A stretch of 64,000 bases of DNA, from NCBI RefSeq assembly GCF_000155615.1, contig NZ_DS989915.1:2125955-2189954 (forward strand). Direction: 5' to 3'. Below, in pieces: positions 28,324-36,740 of this stretch; within the stretch, counting starts at the first letter, position 1; every line of letters begins with the position of its first letter. This DNA is from Alcanivorax sp. DG881 (GTDB lineage: Bacteria > Pseudomonadota > Gammaproteobacteria > Pseudomonadales > Alcanivoracaceae). The position numbers and the translations under genes were made by a program. The notes below the pieces were generated by a model that was given only the letters and a program-made list of their open reading frames with translations, did no database searches and had not been told where the DNA came from.

Positions 28324-30435
28324 ATGGCCAGTGATTCTCTCTCCAGCCTGCCCCTTAGCCGCCTTAAAGGCGTGGGGCCGGCGGCGGCCGCGAAACTGGC
28401 CAAGCTGGGCCTGCATAATCTGGAAGATCTGCTTTTCCACCTGCCCTTTCGCTACGAAGACCGCACCCGCATTTCCCCCATCGGCAGCTTGCGCCCGGAA
28501 ACCGGTGTCGTCATCGAAGGGCAGGTGATGGCCGCCGATGTGATTTTTGGCCGCCGCCGCTCACTGCTGTGCAAAGTGGCGGACGGCACCGGCATGGTGA
28601 CGCTGCGTTTCTACCATTTCACCGCCGCGCAGAAAAACAATCTGGAGCGCGGCAGGACCATTCGCGTCTACGGCGAGCCCCGCCCCGGCTCCGCCGGCCT
28701 GGAGTTCTACCACCCGGAATACCAGCTGGATTATGCCGACAGCGGCCTGCCGCCACTGGAAAAAGCCCTGACCCCGGTATACCCCACCACCGATGGCGTC
28801 AGCCAGAAGACCCTGCGCAACCTTACTGGCCAGGCTCTACATTACTTGCATGCACACCCGCCCCAGGAATTAATCCCCGCGCAATTGCTGGATCAAAGCG
28901 GATTACCCAGCCTGACCCAGGCGCTAAGCAAGCTGCATAACCCGAACCCGGATGACCCGGTGAACCTGCTGCTGGAAGGCAAGCACCCGGCGGTGAAACG
29001 GCTGGTCATGGAAGAGATGGTCGCCCACCAGTTAGGCATGCTGCAAAAACGGGCCGGACAAAAAGCCTTCCATGCCCCGCGATTGAGCGGCCGGACGCTG
29101 TTTGAAAAGCTCCAGGCCAGTCTGCCCTTCGCCCTGACCGGGGCACAGCAACGCGTCATCGGCGAGCTCATGGGCGACATGGCCAAGCCTCACCCCATGC
29201 TGCGGTTGGTGCAGGGGGACGTGGGATCAGGCAAGACGCTGGTGGCAGCGGCGGCGGCCCTCGCCGCCATGGAGTCCGGTTACCAGGTGGCCCTGATGGC
29301 GCCCACCGAACTGCTGGCCGAACAGCACCGGGACAATTTTCGCCACTGGCTGGCGCCGCTAGGCATCGAGGTGCACTGGCTGGCGGGCAGCCTGGGCGTC
29401 AAAGCCCGCCGGGAAACCAATGCCGCACTGGCTAATGGCAGCGCCCGGATTGTCGTCGGCACCCACGCCTTGTTCCAGGAGGCGGTGCAATTCCACCGGC
29501 TCGGACTCACCATCATTGATGAGCAACACCGTTTCGGGGTGCAGCAACGTTTGGCCCTGCGTGAAAAAGGCCGCTTTGATACCGTCAACGGCAGCCAGGT
29601 GCCCCACCAGCTAACACTCACCGCCACTCCCATTCCCCGCACCCTGGCCATGAGCGTGTACGGCGACCTGGATACCTCGGTGATCGACGAAATGCCGCCG
29701 GGACGCAAGCCCATCGATACCTTGGTGCTACCGGAAAGCCGCCGCCCCCAGGTGATCGAACGGATCAACGATGCCTGCCGCCCTGACAGCGGCAGGAAAA
29801 ACACCCAGGCGTACTGGGTCTGCACGCTCATCGAGGAATCCGAAGAACTGCAGGCCCAGGCGGCGGAAGCGACCTTCGAGGAATTGCAGATCGCCTTGCC
29901 GGACCTGTGCATAGAGCTGGTCCACGGCCGCATGAAAGCAAAAGAGAAAGCCGAACGAATGGCCCGCTTTTCCCGGGGCGACGCACAACTGCTGATCGCC
30001 ACTACGGTGATCGAAGTGGGTGTGGATGTCCCCAACGCCACCCTGATGGTGATGGAAAATGCTGAGCGACTGGGCCTGGCACAATTACACCAGCTGCGCG
30101 GACGAGTGGGGCGAGGCGGCGAGCAAAGTTATTGTCTGCTGCTGTACAAGAACCCGCTGTCGCTCACCGGCAAACGGCGGCTGGCGGTAATGCGCGACAC
30201 CACCGACGGTTTTATTATTGCCGAAGAGGATTTGAAACTACGCGGCCCCGGGGAATGGCTCGGCACTCGCCAGACCGGGGACCTGGCGTTTCGTATCGCC
30301 GACCTGGTCCGCGATGAAGCCCTGATGGAACCGGCCAAAGACGTGGCCAACAAACTGATGCACGACTGCCCGCAGTGGGTTGAGCCGCTGCTGCGTCGTT
30401 GGTTGAAAGGTGGGGAGAATTTCGCAGATATCTGA
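28324..30435 (+). CDS. recG: ATP-dependent DNA helicase RecG
   Basis: 703 residues, usual length. It regresses stalled forks and processes branched DNA. An N-terminal wedge/OB domain (about 1-250) precedes helicase domain 1 with Walker A QGDVGSGKT (about 298) and DEQHRFG in place of DEAD (about 398), then TLTATPIPRTLAMSVYGDLD. Domain 2 has VCTLIEESEELQA, TTVIEVGVDVPNA and QLRGRVGRG. The C-terminal TRB-like hook is present. It follows oxyR after about 100 bases; a REP-like hairpin follows the stop. Confidence 0.97.
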   Translation: MASDSLSSLPLSRLKGVGPAAAAKLAKLGLHNLEDLLFHLPFRYEDRTRISPIGSLRPETGVVIEGQVMAADVIFGRRRSLLCKVADGTGMVTLRFYHFTAAQKNNLERGRTIRVYGEPRPGSAGLEFYHPEYQLDYADSGLPPLEKALTPVYPTTDGVSQKTLRNLTGQALHYLHAHPPQELIPAQLLDQSGLPSLTQALSKLHNPNPDDPVNLLLEGKHPAVKRLVMEEMVAHQLGMLQKRAGQKAFHAPRLSGRTLFEKLQASLPFALTGAQQRVIGELMGDMAKPHPMLRLVQGDVGSGKTLVAAAAALAAMESGYQVALMAPTELLAEQHRDNFRHWLAPLGIEVHWLAGSLGVKARRETNAALANGSARIVVGTHALFQEAVQFHRLGLTIIDEQHRFGVQQRLALREKGRFDTVNGSQVPHQLTLTATPIPRTLAMSVYGDLDTSVIDEMPPGRKPIDTLVLPESRRPQVIERINDACRPDSGRKNTQAYWVCTLIEESEELQAQAAEATFEELQIALPDLCIELVHGRMKAKEKAERMARFSRGDAQLLIATTVIEVGVDVPNATLMVMENAERLGLAQLHQLRGRVGRGGEQSYCLLLYKNPLSLTGKRRLAVMRDTTDGFIIAEEDLKLRGPGEWLGTRQTGDLAFRIADLVRDEALMEPAKDVANKLMHDCPQWVEPLLRRWLKGGENFADI

Positions 30436-30447
30436 ATAAAGAATTTA

Positions 30448-30483
30448 GTCGAGTTACGTCGCTACGCGACTAACCCGACCTAC
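30448..30483. repeat. REP-like hairpin after recG
   Basis: GTCGAGTTACGTCGC (30448-30462), loop TAC, GCGACTAACCCGAC (30466-30479), then CTAC. On the complementary strand it begins GTAGGTCGGGTTAG, the GTAG-head plus long stem typical of REP elements. It also lies where a recG terminator would be; A-rich sequence follows on the plus strand. Confidence 0.65.
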
Positions 30484-30489
30484 AAAAAA

Positions 30490-31272
30490 TCATTGCCCGG
30501 AAAGAATTTTCACCGGAATCCATTGGGTTTTTGTCTGCATCAGAAAACCGTTATTTACCCAACTCTTCAGCACCGTATCCACTTGCTGTTTCAGTTCGCT
30601 GTCATTCTTGCGCATTACCCACGCCAGCTGTTCCTTGGTAAGGGGCTTGTACAGGCCCAGCAACTTCACCGGGTACTCTCGCTTGTTAGCCAGGTTCCAG
30701 ACCGTGGGCGCATCGTGAATGAACGCATCAATGTCACCGTTAACCAGGGCCTGGGTCGCTTCAGTATTGCTGTTGAATCCCCGGGTCTGCGCATCCATGG
30801 TCTCTTTCACGAACGCCTCACCGGTGGTGCCATTTTTGTAACCCACCCGGTACTGCCCGGTAAACAAGGCGCCGGGCGTGGCCAGCCGGGCAGCATCGTC
30901 GAGACGGATCATCGCCATCTGGCCGATCGTGGTATACGGCAAACTGAATGCAAACGCCTTCTGGCGGGCAGGCGTTATGGATATGCCGGACATGATGATA
31001 TCGATTTCGTTATTTTTCAGCGCCGCAAACAAGTCACTCAATTGCGTGTATTCATGCAGAGAAAAGGGGCGCTCCAGGTCCTGTGATAACTGCTCGGCAA
31101 AATCCCGCTCCAGCCCCACCACCTTGCCTTCTTCACGAAACACCAGCGGCGGATAATCGGGCATGACACCAACCCGCAAGGCTTCGCCTTCCAGCTCACC
31201 ATGACCATTACTGCTGCAGCCGGCCAGCAGGCCCACCGCCAGCACCAGAATCCATCCCATTCGTTTCATCAT
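30490..31272 (-). CDS. Amino-acid-type solute-binding lipoprotein (SBP_bac_3)
   Basis: 260 residues. The N-terminus is a lipoprotein signal with lipobox LLAGC (Cys19). The mature part follows the family 3 extracellular binding-protein pattern: LRVGVMPDYPPLVFREEGKVVGLERDFAEQL, then NEIDIIMSGISITPARQKAFAFSLPYTTIG and GDIDAFIHDAPTV. No permease or ATPase genes adjoin it, so it may serve a distant ABC system or act as a sensor. The ligand is probably an amino acid or a small carboxylate. Confidence 0.85.
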   Translation of the reverse strand: MMKRMGWILVLAVGLLAGCSSNGHGELEGEALRVGVMPDYPPLVFREEGKVVGLERDFAEQLSQDLERPFSLHEYTQLSDLFAALKNNEIDIIMSGISITPARQKAFAFSLPYTTIGQMAMIRLDDAARLATPGALFTGQYRVGYKNGTTGEAFVKETMDAQTRGFNSNTEATQALVNGDIDAFIHDAPTVWNLANKREYPVKLLGLYKPLTKEQLAWVMRKNDSELKQQVDTVLKSWVNNGFLMQTKTQWIPVKILSGQ

Positions 31273-31335
31273 TCTTTGTGCATCCTGTTGTCTTTATGGA
31301 ATCAATCTTCGCACCAGTGCGGCCTTTCTTTCCCA

Positions 31336-32427
31336 CTAAGGCATGGAAGGCAAGGCACCTTCAAGGTGTTCCGGGGTCGCCATGCCCCGCATCCATTTCA
31401 CCGTAGTGATCTGCCAGTCCGGATCTGCGGCTTGCAGGGCAGCCAGTACACCGGGCAAATGGGCCGCACCGTAGGTGATGTAAATGCGCTGGCTGTCATC
31501 AGCGATAATCCGCTGTGCCAGCTTCCGGTTGCGGAAAGCAAGAATGACTTTATCCAGCGGCCGGGGCTCATGCTCGCTCTGATCGCCCAGCGCAATGGCA
31601 AAGGCACCGCGACACAAAATACCGATCAGTTTTTTCTGTTCATCGGTGGCAGAAGCATGCCAATCCAGCAGGGCGGCAACTGGATCACTGGTATCCGTGG
31701 AAACGGGAGCCTCCCGGTCACGCACCTGCTCGGCGAAAGCCGGGTCCGTGGCCATCAAACGATCGTATTCCTGTTTCATTTCCAGGCTGGTGACATCTGC
31801 CGCCACGTGACGCTCTGGATGCTGCTGCGCATCCCGCTCCATCAGGCCAAAGTAATCGATCTGGAACTTCACCCCGCAAGCATCCGCCAGGACCTTGTAG
31901 TTCTCTGCCAGGTCACCGCCACCGGCAAGCTGTTCGGCGAACCAGGCATCGCCTTCCCCGGGTGAAGGTTGCACACCTTCGTAGTACAACCGGTAGCCGT
32001 CACTGAGCGCTTCTTCCAGATCATAGACCACCGATTTATAGAAACTCTCCATGCCCACATGGATCATGCCCTGAAAAACCACGGTTTTTTGACCATTCGT
32101 CAGCGTCGCCTGGGGCAATAGTGGCGGGTCGGCCTGCACCTTGTACGCCAGATAATAAATCGGCAACGCCGTGGCAATGGTCAACAAACAGAAAAAAACG
32201 CCCACGGATTTCAGCAGGCTGCGATTCTTTTTTTTGCCGAACAGCAAACGCAGCGTTCCGTTCAGCAGCAAGCCCAGCAACAATGCCAAGGCGGCAACGG
32301 CCAGTAACACCCACAGGGAAATGCTGAACAACACGGGCAAACCAAGCAGGAAAGCCCCCCCCACAACGAAGCAGATAATCGCGGACACGCCGATCCTGAT
32401 CCGTACCCCCAACGGTAACGTCAACAC
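31336..32427 (-). CDS. Membrane-anchored TIKI/TraB-like protein
   Basis: 363 residues. Three hydrophobic segments lie at about 10-30, 35-62 and 72-95, followed by a large soluble domain. That domain starts VVFQGMIHVGMESFY, with a GxxH motif at 120-123, then LYYEGVQ with a Glu, and ends with IYITYGAAHLPG, a second GxxH near 316-319. Paired GxxH motifs with a following Glu are the hallmark of the TIKI/TraB/EreA-like superfamily, which includes metal-dependent peptidases and esterases. The exact activity and the side of the membrane are not known. Confidence 0.6.
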   Translation of the reverse strand: MLTLPLGVRIRIGVSAIICFVVGGAFLLGLPVLFSISLWVLLAVAALALLLGLLLNGTLRLLFGKKKNRSLLKSVGVFFCLLTIATALPIYYLAYKVQADPPLLPQATLTNGQKTVVFQGMIHVGMESFYKSVVYDLEEALSDGYRLYYEGVQPSPGEGDAWFAEQLAGGGDLAENYKVLADACGVKFQIDYFGLMERDAQQHPERHVAADVTSLEMKQEYDRLMATDPAFAEQVRDREAPVSTDTSDPVAALLDWHASATDEQKKLIGILCRGAFAIALGDQSEHEPRPLDKVILAFRNRKLAQRIIADDSQRIYITYGAAHLPGVLAALQAADPDWQITTVKWMRGMATPEHLEGALPSMP

Positions 32428-32708
32428 ATACCCCCCTTAATCATGTAGTGCAGAAAAATTCCCACAATAACCGGGTCAGTCCCGACCCCCTATCGCGCCC
32501 TCACCGGCACACACTATTATTTTGTCTTTGTACCTTGCCGTGAGCGATCACAGCCTAGACTGCCCGGTTTTAAGGAAAACCGCCACAGTCGTGGCCATGA
32601 GCGACTCTGCGACGCGGATTTGTCATCCGCGGATGCTGGAATAAAGGCGCACATTTCTGCACGATAAAGAAAAAGGTGGCCACACGCCGCATTGATACAT
32701 TTTCAGGG

Positions 32709-33593
32709 ATGAAAAACGTTATGACTGCAACCTTTCGCCATCACCCCCACTACCGCGCAGCCATTGGGACCGCCATTGCAGGCTTGCTCCTGCTGCCGGT
32801 CACCGCCGCCCACGCTGATGACAAACATGCCATGAACGAAAAATGGTACCTCTCTGCGGGTGGCTACAGCGTGTTCCGTGCCGATACCACCCTGTCACTG
32901 GTGGAACGCAATGTGGGGGCCGGCGCGGCCATCCGCCCGGGCGATACGCTTGGCCTGGATCTGGAAGAAACGGTTTTGCGACTGGAAGGCCATTACCGAT
33001 TTACCCCTCGCTCCCAGATTGTTGCCTCCTGGTTCCAGGTGGAATCGGACGCGTCCAAGGTCCTGCAGAAAGACATCGACTGGGTGGACCAGGGCGGCAA
33101 TACCACCACCGTAGCCGCTGGCAGCACGGTATCCAGTTCCCTCGGTTACGAGATCATGAAAGCCAGCTACTTCTATTCGTTTTATCACAATGACAAAGTC
33201 GAGCTGATGGCCGGGGGCGGGCTGCACGTCTCCAGGTTCGATATCGATCTGGATGTAAAGACAGACCCGGGCGGCACCGTTTCTGCCCAGGAAACCCGCG
33301 ACGCCGCCCACACCGTTCCTCTACCCACCGTGGGATTCGGGCTTAACTATCGGGTCAACCCGAAGCTGTACTGGTTCCTGAAAGCCGAAGGCTTTTACCT
33401 GGAGTACGACGACTGGAAGGGCCTGTTCTCTGAAATGCAGGTGGGCATGGAATACAACGTATGGCGCAATCTGGGGGTCGGCGTGGGCCTTGCCACCAGC
33501 AATCTGAATGTCACGGAAACGGCGCCGCAATACACCTTCCGCTACGACAATCGACTCAGCGGCGCCAACCTTTTCCTGTCCTGGTCGCTGTAA
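32709..33593 (+). CDS. Probable outer-membrane beta-barrel protein
   Basis: About 294 residues from the ATG at 32709; the GTG at 32676 and ATG at 32721 are also possible, and none has an ideal ribosome site. A signal peptide is visible (IGTAIAGLLLLPVTAAHA). The rest alternates polar and hydrophobic residues with aromatic-rich turns (EKWYLSAGGYSVF, YFYSFYHNDKVELMAGGGLHVSRF) and ends GANLFLSWSL, a C-terminal beta strand typical of outer-membrane barrels, though with Leu rather than Phe last. The upstream gap has a small hairpin GCGGAT-TTGTC-ATCCGC (32614-32630). Confidence 0.7.
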   Translation: MKNVMTATFRHHPHYRAAIGTAIAGLLLLPVTAAHADDKHAMNEKWYLSAGGYSVFRADTTLSLVERNVGAGAAIRPGDTLGLDLEETVLRLEGHYRFTPRSQIVASWFQVESDASKVLQKDIDWVDQGGNTTTVAAGSTVSSSLGYEIMKASYFYSFYHNDKVELMAGGGLHVSRFDIDLDVKTDPGGTVSAQETRDAAHTVPLPTVGFGLNYRVNPKLYWFLKAEGFYLEYDDWKGLFSEMQVGMEYNVWRNLGVGVGLATSNLNVTETAPQYTFRYDNRLSGANLFLSWSL

Positions 33594-33712
33594 ACCGCCC
33601 GCGAACATCAGAACAAGAGGCAAAGCGCATCAATCACTGGACACCGGAAAAATCCGGCGTAATATCGCCGCCGCCCACGAGGGCGAACAGTGATTCACCA
33701 TAAGGAAGATCG

Positions 33713-33961
33713 ATGGCCAAAGGCCCCAAGCCCATGCACAACTGGGCAGCCATGGACCCGCTGATGCGAAAAGGCGGCGCCCACCAGGAAGCCCGCAACA
33801 CCCTGCGTCCACGCATGGCAACCCGCCAGGCGTTGAACGAATACGATGATTGGCAAGATGACAGCGAAGACGATGCACAGACTATCGGCGGCGAGGGGCC
33901 CGGCCCCTCCTCGACCCAACACCGTGCCTGTTCAATCGTCGAGAAGGGGTTTCACGCCTGA
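33713..33961 (+). CDS. Small basic-acidic hypothetical protein
   Basis: 82 residues with AAGGAAG 5 bases before the ATG. The N-terminal half is basic (MAKGPKPMHNWAAMDPLMRKGG, then ARNTLRPRMATRQ); the second half is acidic (DDWQDDSEDDAQ). I cannot name a family. The good ribosome site and clear charge pattern support it as a real gene, but its C-terminal part after about residue 55 looks low-complexity. Confidence 0.45.
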   Translation: MAKGPKPMHNWAAMDPLMRKGGAHQEARNTLRPRMATRQALNEYDDWQDDSEDDAQTIGGEGPGPSSTQHRACSIVEKGFHA

Positions 33962-34046
33962 CCGAACACCAGACGTAAAGAACCTGACGCTGGAACAAGA
34001 ACCCGAGCAGGGATAACGCTGGGGTCAAGGCGTCACGAAGTGGCGA

Positions 34047-34409
34047 TCAGGGCTCGCAGATCCAGGCCTTGGCGGCATCCACGTCATCGCTGGGGAACAC
34101 CTTCACATCAATGGACGGCAGCAGCTTGTCCGCCAGTACCGACAGGCGGCGCATCCAGTCCTTATCGGTGACCACGGCTTCGCGGTCGAAATGCTTCCAG
34201 TGGGCAAGGCCGAATTTCAGATCCTGAAACAACACATCCATGGACACCCCGCCAAAGGTTTCCATCTCTGCATAGAAACGTACCGTTTCATGCTTTTGCA
34301 GGGCGGCTTCCAGCGCCGTGGTCACAGAATCGAATTCTTCGCGGGTGATCTTGCCGGAGATACGTGCACCCACAACCCGGTCGTCATCAAAAGGAATCAA
34401 CGTCAGCAT
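34047..34409 (-). CDS. SpoIIAA/STAS-like protein
   Basis: 120 residues from the ATG at 34409 with GGGAGACGG upstream. The pattern MLTLIPFDDDRVVGARISGKITREEFDSV, then VRFYAEMETFGGVSMDVLFQDLKFGLAHWKHFDREAVVTD and WICEP, matches the SpoIIAA-like (STAS/SEC14) family found singly in many proteobacteria. Its role is undefined; a lipid- or membrane-associated function has been proposed for the fold. Tandem 16-bp repeats lie upstream. Confidence 0.85.
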   Translation of the reverse strand: MLTLIPFDDDRVVGARISGKITREEFDSVTTALEAALQKHETVRFYAEMETFGGVSMDVLFQDLKFGLAHWKHFDREAVVTDKDWMRRLSVLADKLLPSIDVKVFPSDDVDAAKAWICEP

Positions 34410-34483
34410 GGTCCGTCTCCCGTCCCTGTCGTGCCTGCCCTGTGCGTCGGCGTCGATTCGCACGGCGCACGCTCAGACACGTC

Positions 34484-34515
34484 ATTGTGTCTGCCGCAAA
34501 TTGTGTCTGCCGCAA
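34484..34515. repeat. Perfect 2 x 16 bp tandem repeat
   Basis: ATTGTGTCTGCCGCAA occurs at 34484-34499 and immediately again at 34500-34515, about 75 bases upstream of the SpoIIAA-like start and just past the end of the next gene. A recent slippage duplication or a doubled regulator site are both possible. Confidence 0.8.
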
Positions 34516-34528
34516 TGAGTAGCGGGCG

Positions 34529-34993
34529 CTATTCCTGTTCCGGCGCGGGCGCCGTCAGGCTTTGCCAGCCCTGCTTGGCGGCCTCCCAGCTTTGCTGGAA
34601 TTTTACCTTGGCCGCATCCCAATTGTCCTCACTCGCATTCTGCAGGGCCTGATAGCGGGTTTCCAGCTGGGCCTGCTGTTCTTTCAGAGCGGTCAGCGCC
34701 TCCTGCTTCTGCAGGCGAGCATCCTGGGACAGATCGCGCCACTGGCTGTTGATGTCGCCTTGTAGCAGGGTGATCTGCTGATTCAGGTCATCGATGGCGT
34801 GGCGCGCCACGCGCATGGCCTGGTTCTTCTGTTCCACGGAATAATTCTGGATATCGTCCAGAGTCTCTTCCATCTGGGTTTCCACTTTTTCCGGTTCCGG
34901 TGTTTTCACGTTGGGAACGCCTTCGGTCTCAGCCCACGCCGTGGCGGTGGTGACCAGCATCAGGGTGGCGGCGGCCAATAATCGGTGTGTCAT
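34529..34993 (-). CDS. Periplasmic coiled-coil protein
   Basis: 154 residues from the ATG at 34993 (AAGGAG upstream). A signal peptide is present (MTHRLLAAATLMLVTTATAWA). The mature protein is almost all helical and heptad-like, rich in Gln, Glu and Ala (DDIQNYSVEQKNQAMRVARH, TALKEQQAQLETRYQALQN), ending EEWDAAK-type repeats before APAPEQE. No family is certain; it resembles small sll- or YtxH-like envelope coiled-coil proteins only in composition. Confidence 0.7.
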   Translation of the reverse strand: MTHRLLAAATLMLVTTATAWAETEGVPNVKTPEPEKVETQMEETLDDIQNYSVEQKNQAMRVARHAIDDLNQQITLLQGDINSQWRDLSQDARLQKQEALTALKEQQAQLETRYQALQNASEDNWDAAKVKFQQSWEAAKQGWQSLTAPAPEQE

Positions 34994-35086
34994 CGGGACA
35001 ACTCCTTGTTTTGCCTTTTGTGCCAAATCTGGCAATGCCTGTACTGGAATGTGACAAGTCAGACGGCAAAACGCTCCCCCGATGAT

Positions 35087-35126
35087 GCAAAAAGCCGTAA
35101 AACGAGGCCAGAATGCCCCGTTTTAC
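35087..35126 (-). terminator. Terminator after ytoQ
   Basis: On the minus strand, GTAAAACG (complement of 35119-35126) pairs with 35097-35104, with two extra G-C pairs inside, followed by TTTTT (35088-35092). It lies just past the ytoQ stop. Confidence 0.7.
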
Positions 35127-35134
35127 CGGGGAAT

Positions 35135-35581
35135 TCATGCGTTGAGAATATACGCCAGCATCTCCACCACCTGCTCCGGGGTGCGCGCTACCGCATCGGC
35201 GGCGGCATCCACCTCTTTCAACGGATGATCATGCTCTTCATCGTGCAAAATGATCATCGGTGTGCCCAAAGCCGCCGTGTAGCCGGCATCAAATGCCGCA
35301 TTCCATTGCTTATACTTGGGGCCAAACCGCACCACTACAAGGTCCGCCTCGTCAATCAGCTTGCGGGTACGAATACCATTGATACCCGCTCCCAGGCGGT
35401 CTTCCCAGAAACGCTTCTCTTCCGCGCCGAGAATATTGACCCCCACCTTGTCGCTGGCCTCGTGGTCCGTCACCGGGCTGCTGAATTCGATATCCAGCTC
35501 TTTCTCGGCGCAACCCTCAACGATACGCTCGCGCCAGTCGGTGTGAATTTCCCCGGAAAGGTAAACGGTCCAGAAACTCAT
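35135..35581 (-). CDS. ytoQ: YtoQ family protein
   Basis: 148 residues. WTVYLSGEIHTDWRERI, then FSSPVTDHEASD, and RTRKLIDEADLVVVRFGPKYKQWNAAFDAGYTAALGTP follow the YtoQ family pattern. This is a nucleoside 2-deoxyribosyltransferase-like fold, and the LSGEIHT loop and the Asp/Glu-rich segments resemble its active site. No reaction is established as far as I know. It is monocistronic by its own terminator. Confidence 0.85.
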   Translation of the reverse strand: MSFWTVYLSGEIHTDWRERIVEGCAEKELDIEFSSPVTDHEASDKVGVNILGAEEKRFWEDRLGAGINGIRTRKLIDEADLVVVRFGPKYKQWNAAFDAGYTAALGTPMIILHDEEHDHPLKEVDAAADAVARTPEQVVEMLAYILNA

Positions 35582-35817
35582 GGTGATTCTCCCGATTGAT
35601 TCTGAAAAACGGCAGGATAGGCCCGCCGGATTGCAAAAGCCACCTTGCAGAACGCCACACGCTTGATGCCTGACGCTAAATCAACGGAACCGGCAAGCAA
35701 GAAAGTAACCACTGTGCAGAACGCTGCAGCCAGGTGATCCCATTACACCTTGAACCGGGGCGGCGGCTGCCGTTAAATGCCCCCAGTCGTTCTCATTGAT
35801 TTCAGGAAGGGTATGCC

Positions 35818-36630
35818 ATGCGTATGACACTTTTTCTCCTGCTCGCCACCGCGCTGCTGGCAGGCTGCGACGACCCGGACGCGCCGGCAAAGCCCGCTGA
35901 CAAACCGGCCACCACCGACAAGAGCGACGCTGCACAAACCGGTGCCGCCCCGGAAACCCTGGTGCGAATCGTCCATACCCTGAATAAAACCGATGAGCAG
36001 TGTGACACTGACGGCTGCCCAAAAGTGGACCTGCAATGGCTTACCTTTGAGAACCAGCCGGAGCTGAACGACGCCATCACCCAACAGCTGGCCGCCATGC
36101 TGATTCAGGATGAAGGCAACGCGACCCACGATGGCACCATCGAAGGGCTGGCCGATGCATTTCTGCAGGATGCGTCCGACATGGCCATGGCCTCGGAGCA
36201 GGGCTGGGAGCTCAATGCCACGGTGAAAAAACAGGGCCGACGCGGCGACCTGGTGACCCTGTCCATGGAAACCTATGAATACACCGGCGGCGCCCACGGC
36301 CTGCCCAGCGTGCAGTACTTTCACTGGGATCTGACCAAACAGCAAAGCGTGAAACTGGGCGACCTGCTGGTGCCCGGCCAACAGTCTGGCTTCTGGGAAA
36401 AAGCCCGCGAACAACACACCGCCTGGCTGGATGAGGAAAACCTGGACCAGACTTTCCGTGACAGCTGGCCGTTCGACAAGACCGATAACATCTTCTTCAA
36501 TGACAAGGGGATGGTGCTGCAATATAACGTGTACCACATCGCGCCCTACGCCATGGGCCAGCCCACCCTGACAATTCCCTATGCGGAGCTGGAAGGCATT
36601 GTGCGCGGGCAATATTTGCCACAGCGGTGA
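35818..36630 (+). CDS. RsiV-like lipoprotein (DUF4163/DUF3298)
   Basis: 270 residues, lipobox LLAGC (Cys17), then a Pro/Ala/Lys-rich linker. The globular part has the DUF4163-like region (about 50-140) and the DUF3298 signature YEYTGGAHGLPSVQYFHWDL (about 155-175), LGDLL, and FFNDKGMVLQYNVYHIAPYAMG. Relatives include the C-terminal domains of RsiV and PdaC; RsiV binds lysozyme. It is likely anchored in the envelope. A palindromic element follows the stop. Confidence 0.85.
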   Translation: MRMTLFLLLATALLAGCDDPDAPAKPADKPATTDKSDAAQTGAAPETLVRIVHTLNKTDEQCDTDGCPKVDLQWLTFENQPELNDAITQQLAAMLIQDEGNATHDGTIEGLADAFLQDASDMAMASEQGWELNATVKKQGRRGDLVTLSMETYEYTGGAHGLPSVQYFHWDLTKQQSVKLGDLLVPGQQSGFWEKAREQHTAWLDEENLDQTFRDSWPFDKTDNIFFNDKGMVLQYNVYHIAPYAMGQPTLTIPYAELEGIVRGQYLPQR

Positions 36631-36633
36631 CAA

Positions 36634-36720
36634 GTTACGAGTAGCGAGTTTCGAAGAGCGAAGAGCAAAACAGCCAGGCGCTCATGTTTTGCCTTTCGAA
36701 ACTCGCTTCTCGTCACTCGC
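36634..36720. repeat. Long interrupted palindrome, GCGAGTTTCGAA arms
   Basis: Perfect arms GCGAGTTTCGAA (36644-36655) and its complement (36695-36706), with a second perfect nested arm GCAAAACA (36665-36672) and TGTTTTGC (36685-36692) around a 12-base loop. Imperfect pairing extends outwards through GAGTAGCGAG and CTCGCTTCTC. It lies between two convergent genes and could terminate both, but lacks T-runs. Confidence 0.75.
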
Positions 36721-36740
36721 AACGGTTTCGTCTCCCCCTC

